This document shows, one piece after another, positions 12,891-24,310 of a stretch of 64,000 nucleotides of DNA. The notes below the pieces were generated by a model. The model was not told where the DNA came from, ran no database searches, and saw nothing but the letters and a program-made list of their open reading frames with translations. This DNA is from Lunularia cruciata (taxonomy: Eukaryota > Streptophyta > Marchantiopsida > Lunulariales > Lunulariaceae), in assembly GCA_948567375.1 (NCBI GenBank), contig OX419755.1, positions 19,163,001 through 19,227,000 of the forward strand. Reading direction: 5' to 3'. The number at the start of each line of letters is the position of its first letter. Position 1 is the stretch's first letter. Made by a program: the position numbers and the translations under genes.

Positions 12891-14537
12891 GGCAACCACA
12901 TAGTACACAAGAAGGATAGGAAACCCATCAAGCATTACAAGCAAGAGATAAAAGAGGTAGAATGGGGCTAGGCCTCAATATTACCAATATGAGAAATCTG
13001 CCCTATCGCACCTAAAATATATGAGCTATGCAAGGTGTAAGGTCTACAAACTACTGGAGTATCCAAAGAAGCATCACCTAGAGTGATGGTTCTCCTATGG
13101 ATTGTACCAGCCAATGTTCCCAATAAAACAATGGACACATGCTGTCTAAAGTATGCTATAAAGTATGAGAGTGATAGTGCTACCCTTGGCGTCTGATATG
13201 ATAAGCTCTCACGTAATCCTTGACAAATGTGTCAATTCCATATCCATTGCCCCATACAACTCCTAGACTAGGGGAACAAAGAGGTGACCTCCCTACATAC
13301 TCCTAAACTTGTAGACCTTGCTTGTTGTAGCTCCGCTTGCCATCCATCCAGGAGGATGAGTAATCACTCTCTCAAAAACTATATCATGTGTAGGGTCTGT
13401 AATGACAACATCTACCACTATCACTTGATCAGCTCGGACCAAGTATAAGTATGCTCTGATATATGTCATCTACATTGCCTTGGTTACAATGATTAAAATA
13501 AATGTCTTCATACATATCCAAAAAAAGCCTCACATGACTAAAAATCCACTCCACTTTAGCCTTCTTTAGAAAGAAACTCATGTCAACACAATTGACAACA
13601 ATAGACAAATAATCAACATATGTTATTTTGGAATAGTAGCTCAATCTACATATGAAATAGTCAAAATCATACCTATCATAGGAGAATCCTTTAATGTTGA
13701 ATTTTTCTTTTTTTGCACCAAGCTTCTTCTTGGATGGAGCCTGCAAATCTCTCACCAATGTTTTTGGTTCCATAGGTAGAAGAGCTCCCAAAGCATTCTC
13801 ATTCTATACAATCTCTTCCATTCTTCTACACAAAGTTCAAAAACACACATGGAGAAGTTTAGGTTGAAAGGAAAATTTCATACCTAAAATGTCACTGCAA
13901 TATTAATCTATTCCCTTCATTTTTAAGTCACACATGACAAGCATTGCATAATGCTCAATTCAAGCTATAAAATAGTACAACAAGTTCACAAATGAAAAAT
14001 TTGTGACATATTATATATGCGTTCAATCTTGAAGGTTAAAAATCAGAAGTGTTGATTTATTTGCTTGGAAAGTTGATAAGCTCTCGAGAAAATTGAACCT
14101 ATCATAGAATGGGAAGTTTGAAAGTTCTATTGCCCATTATATCACCCAACCCATTAACCTAGAAAATTTCCCATTAAAGGGAGCTCAAATGGAGCTAGAG
14201 CTGCTTGACATATAGGCTCCGGTGGAAGGTTTGAACGTCAAGAAGACCTGATGTGCATATAGTTCCATCAAAGCTCTATCAGAATTATAGTTGTCAGACT
14301 TTGTCTTTTAGTGGGCCATCGGAGCGCAAAAGAGCCATGTGAATCAGGTAAGAGCATGCAATTTTGGCCAACCCTCAATGCCTAACTCTTGCAATTGCTG
14401 GAGAGTTGCCCGAGGGAAAAGGGCAACCGCATAGAAAACACAAAGGATGGGAAGATCACATCAAGCCGTACAAGGGAGAGACAAAAAAGGTAAAATGGGG
14501 CTAAGCCCCAATAGAGTCTATATGAGAAACCAAGGGT
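12889..14537. mobile_element. Candidate small element with ~120-bp terminal direct repeats
   Basis: Segments 12,889-13,010 and 14,413-14,537 are diverged direct repeats (shared: 'agaatggggctaggcc/aaaatggggctaagcccc', 'atatgagaaa'). They bracket about 1.4 kb that is absent from the paralogous locus at 3,400-4,900. The right copy starts inside an LRR-like sequence ('ttgctggagagttgcccgag'). The internal part holds a minus-strand frame at 13,429-13,791. I cannot assign a superfamily; a short LTR-type or otherwise non-autonomous element is one possibility. Confidence 0.35.
13290..13791 (-). pseudogene. Unrecognised minus-strand frame inside the small element
   Basis: A 120-codon open frame (13,791 down to 13,429) begins MGALLPMEPKTLVRDLQAPS and is rich in aromatic and hydrophobic residues. 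A second frame continues past its stop and reads VIVVDVVITDPTHDIVFERV at about 13,425-13,360, suggesting one frameshifted protein. The alternating hydrophobic 'VVDVVITDP' strand resembles the core strand of PD-(D/E)XK-type nuclease folds, but that is a weak visual impression and no catalytic set is complete. It is probably transposon-derived. Confidence 0.3.
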
Positions 14538-14539
14538 AG

Positions 14540-15430
14540 CTGAGGAGCCTGCAATGTTTAGACACTTGTGGATCTTTATCATCTCCAATTGTTGAAGTTG
14601 CCCAAGTATATCCTACAACTTTGAGAGCAACCCAATCTATAAGTCCTACAATTGCTAGTATCTCTCAAATAGGTTGGGGATGAATAAATATAAATATAAA
14701 TATAAATATAAATATATAAATATATAAATATATAAATATATAAATATATAAATATATAAATATATAAATATATAAATATATAAATATATAAATATATAAA
14801 TATATAAATATGTATATATATATATATATTCCTATATATGACTTTAACAATTGCTAGAATTGCTTGATTGCATCTAGTAGCACCTATACTTGGGCATGAC
14901 CATGACCATATGTATAATTTCTGCAATTGCAGGAGTTGCCAAGGTGTATCAAATTGAGCTAAGAGGTTCAAGCCCAAGCAGATGTTTAAGTCCTACATGT
15001 GCACAAGCTGCCTTGAGTGTATCTGGTAAAGTCCATAGGTTCTTGCACTCATAGATCTCTAAGGACTCCAATGGCCAAAGTAGCCCAAGTGTACCAAGTA
15101 GGTCTTGCAAGTTTGGGCACGACTCCCCTACATAAGCTCTATAGTGGCTGGAATTGCTTGAGTGTATCTAGTAGAGCTTGTAGGTTGGAGCACCCATGGA
15201 TCCTTATCAACCAAGGTTGCAAGAGTTGCCCTAGTGTACAAGGTACAACTCGCAAGTTTGGGCACCCCGTAGATCCTTAACATCCACAGTCCATGTAGTT
15301 GTCCAATTATATTGGATAGAGCCCGTAGGTTTAGGCACTTGAGCATCTCTAACATATTCATTTGCTAGAGTTGCCTGGGTGTCTCTAGTAGAACTTGCAA
15401 GTTTGGTCACTTGAGTATCTTAAAGTTTTT
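14540..15430 (-). pseudogene. LRR-array remnant, second copy
   Basis: The minus strand gives broken LRR fragments; on the plus strand the characteristic 'ttgctggagttgcccgagtgt'-like spacing recurs every ~70 bp. 14,880-15,210 aligns with 4,740-5,053. An AT-rich microsatellite (14,690-14,830) has expanded within it. All frames carry stops. It ends at about 15,430, before the truncated LTR at 15,672. I interpret it as the remains of the same NLR-type locus seen at 4,440-5,053. Confidence 0.65.
14690..14830. repeat. AT microsatellite (taaatata)n
   Basis: About 140 bp of tandem 'ataaatat' units ending in a short (ta)n tract. The long minus '[12 protein letters not shown]' frames here are translation artefacts of the repeat. 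Confidence 0.95.
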
Positions 15431-15671
15431 AAGTAGTTGGAGAGGTTTGAGTCTACCTCTCTCCATGTCTCTCCTCCCCCTCAACTATGTTTTGGGCCAT
15501 GGTAAGAGAGCTTGAATGATCAATCAACTAGGAAGGAGTGAGTTTGGTGTCTTCCTTTGTCATCTACTTCTACTTGGGGATAGATTTGCTGACCCCAAAG
15601 GAGACAAAGAAGTACCCAGACCACTTCTTTCCCATAGGGCATTTTGAAAAATCCAAAGAACAAGTGCTAAT

Positions 15672-15925
15672 GGTTTGGAAGTATTTGTTATATAGATCTT
15701 TTGTTTGAGTGGTTGTTAATACCTCTTTTTTTAGGATGCCACAATGAGTATCACTACTCTCTTTTGGGAATGGTTTCTACCCAAGAGGTTAAACAAGCAA
15801 GAATAGGCAACTAGAGACATTATGACACTTTATTGTCATTTCTAGTTATCTCCAACCCATATAATTGTAGGAACAACCAATTCTTACCAATTATACTATT
15901 AGTACACCGACATTGGGTTGTCACA
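15672..15925 (+). mobile_element. Truncated 5' LTR of Ty3/gypsy element B
   Basis: The segment from 'agatcttttgtttgagtggt' to 'gggttgtcaca' matches the last ~230 bp of the LTRs ending at 37,200 and 47,640. The first kilobase of the LTR is missing. About 15 bp downstream, 'gctatcagaga' (15,940-15,951) shares TATCAGAG with the usual initiator-Met primer-binding site (TGGTATCAGAGC), a plausible but weak PBS. The 3' LTR of the same family lies at 35,967-37,200, so I treat 15,672-37,200 as one element split by two insertions. Confidence 0.6.
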
Positions 15926-16279
15926 TGCTTTTTAGTGCCGCTATCAGAGATACACTCCTTGGAATGGCTAGAAGTGAGATTAGGCAAGGCAATGAATGTT
16001 GATAGGCACTCCAATACCAAGGGACATTCACACTCCTCATGAGTTTGGAATTTGGGGCATTGAAGAGAAATTAGATGTGGAACTCTAAGGAACTTACCAC
16101 TCAAGAAAGAAAAACTCACGGTGATATTCTTCACCTTGGAGGAAAAATAGAACCAAACTATGGACTGACATCTTAGCTCTTGTAGGAAGAAGAGGATCTA
16201 CCATACTCAAAAAAAGACGAGCAGTCATCAACTATTCCATGAGAGTTCTTCATCAAAGAATATGGGATTTCTCTAGAAG

Positions 16280-18718
16280 TCAAACTCATGATTGGGGCAA
16301 TAATTGATTTCAAATTTCCCTGTCTAAGTATACTATCATCATTGACCAAACAAGGGGGAGCTCTCTTGACCTTGAGTAGGACTTGCTTGATCCTTCTTCT
16401 TCTTCAAGAGTGGGACTTACACCAAGTGTGCCCCTTCTCTACAAACCAATGGCAAATCATGCTCCTTTCACAAGGAAAAATTACCAAAAGTTTTGGAGAA
16501 AAGATGAGGAAAAATTTAAGTTTACTGAACTTTCTTGAAGGAATTTAAAGTTATTTTTATAGCCAATCAAGAAGATACAAAAATAGACAAGGTTCAAATA
16601 TTCCACAATTTACTACAAAAGAAGGCAAGGAATTGGTATACACATATCAATCAACATCTTGCAAATGTGGTAGATTGACCAACCATGAGAACATTGTTCC
16701 TAGAGCATTTCAAAGAACTAGACTACAAGGCCAATATCTTTGCTACTCTCAATTGTTTGGAGTAGAAGAAAACCCAAAAAGACTAAGTGACTACTCAGAG
16801 AGATTGCAAAGTTTGCTTAGTTGAGTCCTTAGGAGAGATGCAATCCTAGGTGACTTGGATGCTCAAGTACTAGCATGGTTCTTTGGAGGATTACCTGCCA
16901 AACTTCAAGTCTTTGTGGAGGAGCAAGATCATGACACTCTAAGAAGATTCATCAAGTCTGTAGAGTTGTATGAGTTACCTAGGATGACTCAAAGAAGGAA
17001 ATCTCTTTGAGTGCAAACCACCACAAAGAAGCCAACAAAGAGATCAAGCTAAAGGCTGCCTTTGTCATCATCTGACTCATCCAATATTGACACCCCTTCA
17101 TTTTCCTCCTTAGAAGATGAGAAAGAAAGAAGGAAGGAACAAAAAGGTGTTTGTAGGCCAAAGGTGGACACAAATCCAAAATTCCCTTTTCCAATGGGAT
17201 CTAAGTTAGACAAACTCTTAAAGGAATTCATGGACTTCAAAGTATAGATGCTTTGTACAAGGAAAGAAGGAAACTCCCTTTGTGCACATGACCTAATATA
17301 TGATGCACTACTTTTGGAAAGCTAGGACATGCCAACATTGAATGTTTTGTTAATCAAACCGCTTCCTTTGTACATCACATGGAATGGGTGCAAGAATAGT
17401 AGAAGCTAAAATATTATGTGGAGAAAGATGACTAAGTCTTTGGGGTACAAGAGGTATCTCTTGCCCTACCCCAACCACCCCTTGTAGCTACCACTTGTTA
17501 CACACCTCTAGAACAAGGTGCTAACAAACCCCAAAGGAGGGCTTTGCCTCTTAAGCAAAATTCACCCATGGGCATGTATTACAACTCTAGAGCAATTGGT
17601 CATTATGTGTCAAGTTGCCTTGAACCAAAATGACTACTCTCATATAATTTGTTGTGTGGTAATTTTTTAACTCCGAGCCATGTGAGGTTAGCTTGTCCTC
17701 ACCCTCCTGCCCCAAGACCACTTGTGAGGTTTGTACATTATCCTCTTTGTGCTAAAGGAGATGCAAATGTTCATTACATGAGCCTAGAGGAGGAAAATGC
17801 AGATGATCCAATATTGTCATATGAAGATCGATGGCACATTTTGGAGAAAATTCAAGTAATAACACATTCAAACAAGCGATTAGCCAATAGCACTTCCTCC
17901 TTTGATACTTTGAAATCACTAGAAGACAATGAGAAGAGTCATGCTCAACTTAAGAAGATTCTATCTTACAAGGAAGTGAGGTTATTGACCAAGGTCAAGA
18001 CCAATGCAGATCATGAGGACTCCACTATCATGAAAAGGCTAGACTTCCAAGAGACTCTTGCTTCCATTGTGAATATCAACCCAACTGCTAACTCTTAGTA
18101 TCCAAAAGACATTTGGAAGGAAGTCTAGAAACTATTGGAGGAAGAACTTTGGAATATCTAGAGAGTAGGCCAGGCTAGAAAAGTAAAACCCTTGTCATCA
18201 TGTGTGCTCAGTCATGGGGTAGACGCAAACAAACAAAAAAACTTCAGACAGAAGGATTGTCCACAAAAGATTTGAAGATGAAGCGGTTTGAGGCCAAACC
18301 CTCCAGCCCAAGATCTTAGTCCCACAAGTTCCAACTCCAAAGGAAACCAAAGACAATGCTCTACCACCAAAAGAAGTTCACACCCCAAAATATGAACCAA
18401 AGAAGAAGGGACAAATCTCTTTTGGGAGTATCTCAATATGAGATCGTTGCTTATCTAGGATCTTCTAAAGTAGATCTCACATTCAAACAGTTGTGAGAGG
18501 ATAAAAATTTGTACAAAGTGCAATTAACTCTAGCACTTTGATGAGTGCATGCAAGGAAGCAATTTGATCTTCCTACAATTTATAGAATAGAGTTAGAAGA
18601 TTTGGGATCTTTGGAGGTGGAGATAGAATTGATGGGTGTATGATCCAATCAGTATCCATTGATTTTGGCTCTAGAATGAATGTCATGATATAGGAAACTA
18701 CACTCAAACAAGAGTACA
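16280..18718 (+). pseudogene. Element B gag and start of protease (broken)
   Basis: Frames around 16,560-16,830 give a gag-like stretch (HNLLQKKARNWYTHINQ, then LFLEHFKELDYKAN), with the tryptophan and phosphate-rich spacing of plant Ty3 gag proteins. Further gag-like pieces occupy 16,850-17,350 and an acidic/basic linker 17,649-18,098. At about 18,650 the frame reads IDFGSRMNVM, corresponding to the DTGSxxNLM active-site loop of retroviral-type aspartic protease with Thr changed to Phe. The protease is then cut at 18,718 by element A and continues at 24,311. Many stops and frameshifts are present; there is no functional product. Confidence 0.55.
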
Positions 18719-19118
18719 TGTAACAATATGGAGTTTAACAACAAAGTTAGTTGGGCTTACAAAATAGCACATAAGACAAATTAGCCTAGAATATTCCAAG
18801 AGCATCTAGGAAGCTTCTTGGCTAGCTTAGCTTGCACCTCAAGTAAGTAGCTTCTAGAAGCTTCCAACTAGTTTAGTTTGCACGCCAAGTAGACGACTTC
18901 TAGAAGGAAGCTTCTTGAGAAACGTCTTAGTTAACTTGGCTTGCACTCTAAGAAAGTGGCTTGAGGAAGCTTCTTGAGAAGCTTCTCAAGGGCCTTGTAT
19001 GCTACCTATAAATACCAAAGCCAATGCTTATGCTAGGCATTCGGAGTTTTCCCACATTTGAGTGTCCCAATGTGAGTTTCTATTCTCATATTTCTCTCCT
19101 TGGTCTGGGTCTTTTACA
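18719..19118 (+). mobile_element. 5' LTR of chromovirus-type Ty3/gypsy element A
   Basis: 400 bp beginning TGTAACAATATG and ending GGGTCTTTTACA, matching 23,923-24,310. The five bases before it are gtaca and those after the 3' LTR are ataca, a near-perfect target duplication (4 of 5). It is followed at once by ttggtatcagagc (19,119-19,131), the canonical initiator-Met tRNA primer-binding site. The LTR contains several 'agaagcttctnnagaag' mirror motifs. Confidence 0.92.
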
Positions 19119-19389
19119 TTGGTATCAGAGCAAGAATGGGATGGATGGAATTTATGGACCACCAAATCCACTTTTGCCAAACCATTGGGATTTTCATGTC
19201 CAGATATTACTAAAGCATCGTTTCACACAATTCATCACCTTGCGCTTTGGGCAAGATTTTCTACATATGATCACAATGTCGGAGGAACTCTTGATACTTC
19301 CAGCTGTAACTTATGTAGAACGGTGGACATGTTGTATCTCTGTGTTAATCAATTAGATAAATTGAGGGTAGTAGAATAGAGTAGTAGCG

Positions 19390-20310
19390 ATGGTGGCAAT
19401 ACGAGATGTTATCCTTACAATGCAATAACAAATTGAGCATCTTACTCGATTGTTGGATGAATGAGACCAGCAACGACGAGAACAAATGGAGAGAGCGCCA
19501 GTTCGAGATGGAGAAGATCACATTTGATTTCTAAAATCCAAGGTGTTTGAAGGCAAGAATCTTCCAAGCATGGTGGAGAATTTTGTGTTTGACTACGAAT
19601 GTTACTTTGAAGCCACCAATCTTCAAGACAAGAGGAACCAAATTCTCTTGGCTTCTAGCCAATTGGATGGTGTGGCAAAAATTTGGTGGTGATTCTGAGT
19701 AGAGCGAGCTGAACGAGAGATTGTTGCACCAATTTTAACATGGGCAGAATTCAAAGATGCAATACTTGGTCGATTTCAAACTATAAATACCACCCGAGCC
19801 GCACGAGATAAATTGGTGGAGTTGAAGCAGATTGTCTCAATAAGGAGCTACATCACTCAATTTCAAAACATCATCATACAAATTCCAGATATCCAAGAAG
19901 GTGAAGTTCTGGATTGATTTGTGCAAGGATTGAAGTCACCAACCAAATTAGAGGTGACCATGCGGGAGCCACAAAACATAGAAGAAGCCATGCAATTGGT
20001 TGAGCATTTTGATTACTTGGTTGCGACAACTTGGTCTTGACCTTGACCTACACAAAGTCTACCAGCGCAGTATGCACAAGTGGAAGAACCGGTACCAATA
20101 AAGATTGATGCTATCTAAAGGAGACCACTTAGTATAGCAGATAGAGAAAGATTGCAACAAAATGGAGGTTGCTTTTATTATCGCCAAGTTGGACATTGCA
20201 TTGCTAAATGTCCACTTAGGAATGGGCAACCTCAACAAGTTGCCCAGATGGAGTTTGTGGAATACAATGATCAAGGAAACAATGAATCCCAATAGGAGAT
20301 TTTGAGCCGC
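19390..20310 (+). pseudogene. gag: Element A gag with zinc knuckle
   Basis: The frame from about 19,390 encodes a typical Ty3/gypsy gag: MVENFVFDYECYFEATNL near 19,570, AKIWWW near 19,678, FVQGLKSPTKLEVTMREP near 19,920. A retroviral zinc knuckle follows at about 20,166-20,215, reading CFYYRQVGHCIAKC. The second zinc-binding Cys of CX2CX4HX4C has become Tyr. Stop codons interrupt the frame (for example the tga near 19,918 and the tga at about 20,038). In the intact family gag packages the element RNA in cytoplasmic particles. Confidence 0.8.
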
Positions 20311-20399
20311 CTACTGGGAGCTTGATTAGTTCCAATGGGATTGAAGGCTTGACCTATGCAAGTTTGCTTCACTTGCAAGGTATGATATCTAATCAGGGT

Positions 20400-20680
20400 T
20401 GTAGGATTTAGGTTGATTCTAGAAGTTCAAAGAATTGCATGTCTATGCAAGTAGCAAAGAAATTGGGTATTCTTATCAAGCTAGTGTTTGGAAGTAGTTT
20501 GATGATGGCGGATGGTAAAAAGGGTTCTACATTCCGCACCTCACATCCTGTTACCTTCAAGATTGGGAAGGAGTATTTGGAGTGTATGAGGTTTGTAGTG
20601 GCACCTCTACACTATGATATTATTTTGGGTCTACCTTGGCTTGAATGTCATAAGGTTCAATTTGATTAGACCCGATGACA
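20400..20680 (+). pseudogene. Element A protease
   Basis: Reading from about 20,412: VDSRSSKNCMSMQVAKKLGI, then DIILGLPWLECHKVQFD near 20,620. This is the plant Ty3 aspartic protease layout: an active-site loop (normally D-S-G-A/S) followed by the ILG-W flap/second-core motif. Gly of the active site is Arg here, so the enzyme would be inactive. It lies between gag and reverse transcriptase as in all Ty3/gypsy elements. A stop just after the domain (20,668) precedes a linker containing three imperfect copies of a ~63-bp unit (20,755-20,930, 'caagatgggaggtttgtt'). Confidence 0.75.
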
Positions 20681-21009
20681 AATTCAAGTACAACACCAAG
20701 GTAAAAATTTCCAATTAGGTTGTCTGGCACCTTTGAGTAAGACACCTAAGAATAGTCAGTCCCAAGATGGGAGGTTTGTTGAGAAAGTAGCCATAGAGAA
20801 AATTTGGAAGGGAGATGATTCCCAAGATAGGAAGTTTGTCAAGAAGGCAACCATGGAGCAAGCTTGGAAGGGAGATGAGTTCCTGAAGGGAAGTTTGTTA
20901 ATAAAGCAACCATAGAGCAAGCTTTGGAGGAAGATAAGTCTATATTCACAATGTGGATCAAGCCAATTGCACAAGAACAATCTGAGGAGGGCCAAGAGCC
21001 TCATCAAGG

Positions 21010-22400
21010 AATGGTTGATTGGATAGTTCAAGAGTTTGCGGATGTGTTTCCGGATGATCTGCCAAAGGGATTACCCTCAAATCGAGGTATGCTCTTCAAG
21101 ATCAAGTTATTGCCAAGGAGTACTCCAATGAGTAGACAGATCTATTGGCTCTCACCAAAGGAGTTGGAGGAGTTGCAAACAACACTTACATAGTTGTTGG
21201 AGAAAGATTTCATACAACATAATACCTCTCCTTGGGGAGCACCGGTACTATTTGTTCCCAAGAAGGATGGAGATCTTCGTTTCTATATTGATTACCATGG
21301 GCTCAATAAGCAAACCGTGAAGAATGCATATCCCTTGCCTTGGATCAATGACCTACTTGATCAACTAAATGGAGCACACTACTTTTCCAAGCTAGATCTT
21401 TGCAACAACTATTAGCAAATCCCTATTGAAGGAGAGGACGTGCAAAAGACTGCCTTTTGCACAAGGTATGGGCATTTCAAGTGGCGAGTTCTATCTTTTG
21501 GACTCACTAATGCTCTAACAGTCCTCATGGATCAGATGCATTGGGTGTTGGAGGGACTATTAGATTGGTCCTTCGTGGTGTTCTTGGATGATATCTTAAT
21601 CTATAGCAAGACAGAGGCAAAACATGTGAATCATGTGCGAGAAGTCCTAAGACGACTACGACAATGGAAATTTTACTGTAAGAAGTCAAAGTGTGCCTTT
21701 TGGCAAAAAGAGGTTACCTTCTTGGGTCATAAGATCTCATCAGAGGGGATCAAGATGGAAGAAGAGAAGATCAAGGCTATTACTGATTGGCCTACCCCAA
21801 AGGATGCTACAAAAGTACGGGCATTCAATGGCTTGGCCAGTTTTTACCGACGGTTCATCCATTATTATGCTCATGTGACTGCACCACTGACTGACCTCTT
21901 GGGAAAGAACTCGAGCTTCCAATGGACCACCAAGCATGAATAAGCATTCTAGAAGTTAAAGCATATGGTGTCTTCAAGACCCATTCTTCAACCATATGAT
22001 CCTCAACTACCTTGTGTGGTTGATTTTGATGCTTCTAACTTTGCAATTGGAGCCGTGATGCAACAAGAATTCCTAGATGGACTCCATCCCATTTCCTTTG
22101 TGTCTTGCCGACTCAATACGGCTGAACAAAACTACTTTGCTCGAGATCAAGAACAACTTGCAATGGTATACGCCACCAAGGTATGGAGGCATTACCTCTT
22201 GGAGAAACAAGTGATCATGCAAACTGATCACAAACTATTGTTGCAGATCTTACACTTGGAACACATGAAGAGTCGACATCATCAATGGTAGGAACAACTC
22301 CAACTATATGACATCAAACTTGAGTACAAACCAGGTTGGTTCCATGTCATCCCTGATGCTTTATCACAAGAACTTGATTTAAAGTCTCTTCTTCTCATCA
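21010..22400 (+). pseudogene. Element A reverse transcriptase and RNase H
   Basis: Reverse transcriptase motifs are clear: FADVFPDDLPKGLP near 21,038, [20 protein letters not shown] at about 21,240-21,300, KTAFCTRYGHFKWRVLSFGL near 21,450, and the catalytic FVVFLDDILIYS at 21,572 (both Asp present at 21,587-21,592). A typical connection domain follows (FYRRFIHYYAHVTAPLTDLL). RNase H starts near 22,010 (VVDFDASNFAIGAVMQQ) and runs to about 22,370. In-frame stops at 21,192, 21,415, 21,941 and 22,289 break it. Sequence quality is otherwise high, so this is a relatively well preserved copy. Confidence 0.92.
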
Positions 22401-22589
22401 TAGCGGCAATTTCAATGGTGTTAGTTGACTCCAAGGTCCAAAATGAGTTTCAATCAGCTCTACATCAAGATCCCTTCTTCCAAATGGTACATGGTCGCCT
22501 TACCACATGCAATAAGGAGAACAACATCTTCTCCATCAAGGAGGGCCTTTTATTCCATGAGGACCGGATCTATATTCCAGCTAAAGGTG

Positions 22590-23520
22590 ATCTTTGACTT
22601 GTGCGTCTTTAAGAAGCCCATGATTTACCCATTGCTAGTCACATGGGTGTAGACAAGACTTTGGGTACCCTCCAACATCAATGGTGGTGGCCCAACATGA
22701 CACGTGATGTCTGAGAATTTGTCCGATTGTGTGAGAGCTACCAATGTAACAAGGCTAGCAACTAGAAGCCGAGTGGACTCCTTCAACCACTTGCCGTTCC
22801 ATCCGCTTGCTAGGAGCATGTGAGCTTGGATCTCATCACATCCTTGACAAAGACAAAACAAAGACACACCGCAATTGTGGTGTTTGTGGATGAGCTTATT
22901 AAGCAAATCCACTTGGCACCAACCTGTGATACCGTGGATGCTCCAACCTTAGTGCAAATCTACTTTGACAATGTCTTCAAGCATCATGGGATGCCACATG
23001 TACTCATCTCTGCCCGTGATCCTTGATTTACCCAGAAGTTTTGGCAAGCACTCTTCCCAATACTCGGCACCAAGCTTGCTTTGTCCACAACTTATCATCC
23101 TCAAATTGATGGACAAACCGAACGTACAAATCATACATTGGAGGATATGTTGCATGCCTTTGTCAATGTCCACCATACAAATTGGGATGAATGTCTTGCA
23201 GCTGCAGAATTTGCCTACAACAATTCCAAATAGGCAAGCACCGGATTTTCTCCTTTCTTTCTCAATTTTGGCCAAGCTCTGCTTGTTCTAGATTCTCTTC
23301 TTGCTCCCACTCCATCTCTCAAGTTCCTCATACTTCCACATTCTTGACCACTATATCCCAATCTCTCCAACAAGCCAAGTCTCACCTCCTTGTTGCTCAA
23401 CATTGCCAAAAACAATATGTGGACCACCATCGTCGTGATCTCACCTTTGAAGTTGGTGATAAAGTCATGCTATCCTCTAGTAACTTCCCTCTCCCACTTG
23501 ATACCTAAGTTTGTAAACTT
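22590..23520 (+). pseudogene. Element A integrase
   Basis: The N-terminal HHCC zinc finger spans about 22,610-22,760 (IASHMGVDKTLG..., FVRLCESYQCNKA). The catalytic core carries Asp in MSLDLITSL (22,820), Asp in LISARDP (23,020) and Glu in DGQTERTNHTL (about 23,108-23,140), the D,D-35-E triad. The region NWDECLAAAEFAYNNS is typical of Ty3/gypsy. Stops replace the expected Arg after ARDP (23,027) and the residue after NNSK (23,233). The intact enzyme inserts element cDNA into chromosomes. Confidence 0.9.
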
Positions 23521-23724
23521 GCCCCTAATTGGATAGGACCCTTTGATATCACCCAAATTGTCTCTCCTGTTGCTTATCGACTTGCCTTGCCTTGTCACAT
23601 GCATATCCATCATGTCTTTCATGTTTCCAAGTTGAAACCCTTTGTTCCTAACCCCTCTTCCTTTTCCTTTTGAGTCCAACCTCCTCCTCTTCATGTCCCT
23701 CTCAATGATCATGAGGAGTACAAA

Positions 23725-23922
23725 GTTGATCGTATCCTTGCGCGTCGCCATATTCAAGAAGGCCGTCGCCAACATATAGAATACAAGGTCCTTTGGAAAG
23801 GGTATCCCCTTCATGATGCCACATGGGGACCTCTTTTGCACCTCCAGAATGCACATACGGCCATCCAAGAATTTGAAGCTTCACTGGCGACAAGGACGTC
23901 ACCAACTAGCGACGGGGGAATA
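23725..23922 (+). pseudogene. Chromodomain at the integrase C-terminus of element A
   Basis: The frame reads VDRILARRHIQEGRRQHIEY at 23,725 and continues with KVLWKGYPLHDATWGPLLHL, an unmistakable chromodomain (the KWKGY/W-x-P region and terminal acidic helix are present). This places element A among the chromoviruses, whose chromodomain helps target integration to marked chromatin. The domain is open and its aromatic residues are preserved. A polypurine tract (gacgggggaata, 23,911-23,922) follows immediately before the 3' LTR. Confidence 0.93.
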
Positions 23923-24310
23923 TGTAACAATATGAAGTTTAGTGACGAAGTTAGTTGGGCTTACAAAATAGCACATAAGACAAATAAGCCTAGAATATTA
24001 CAAAAGTATCTAGGAAGCTTCTTGGGTAGCTTAGCTTGCACCTCAAGTAAGTAGCTTCTAGAAGCTTCCAACTAGCTTAGCTTGCATACCAAGTAGGCAA
24101 CTTCTAGAAGGAAGTTTCTTGAGAAGTTTCCTAGTTAACCTGGCTTGCACTCTAAGAAAGCGGTTTGAGGAAGCTTCTCAAGGGCCTTGTATGCTACCTA
24201 TAAATACCAAAGCCAAAGCTTATGTTAGGCATTCAGAGTTTTCCCACATTTGAGTGTCCCAATGTGAGTTTCCATTCTTCTATTTCTCTCCTTGGTCTGG
24301 GTCTTTTACA
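23923..24310 (+). mobile_element. 3' LTR of element A
   Basis: 388 bp, TGTAACAATATG to GTCTTTTACA, diverged from the 5' LTR by substitutions and a few small indels. It is preceded by the polypurine tract and followed by the target-duplication copy ataca (24,311-24,315). After it, element B's protease resumes, which establishes the nesting order. Confidence 0.92.

Noticed and set aside
14579-14977. 132-codon minus frame rich in Ile/Tyr
   Set aside because: It is the translation of the taaatata microsatellite; the ends are LRR remnants in broken frame.
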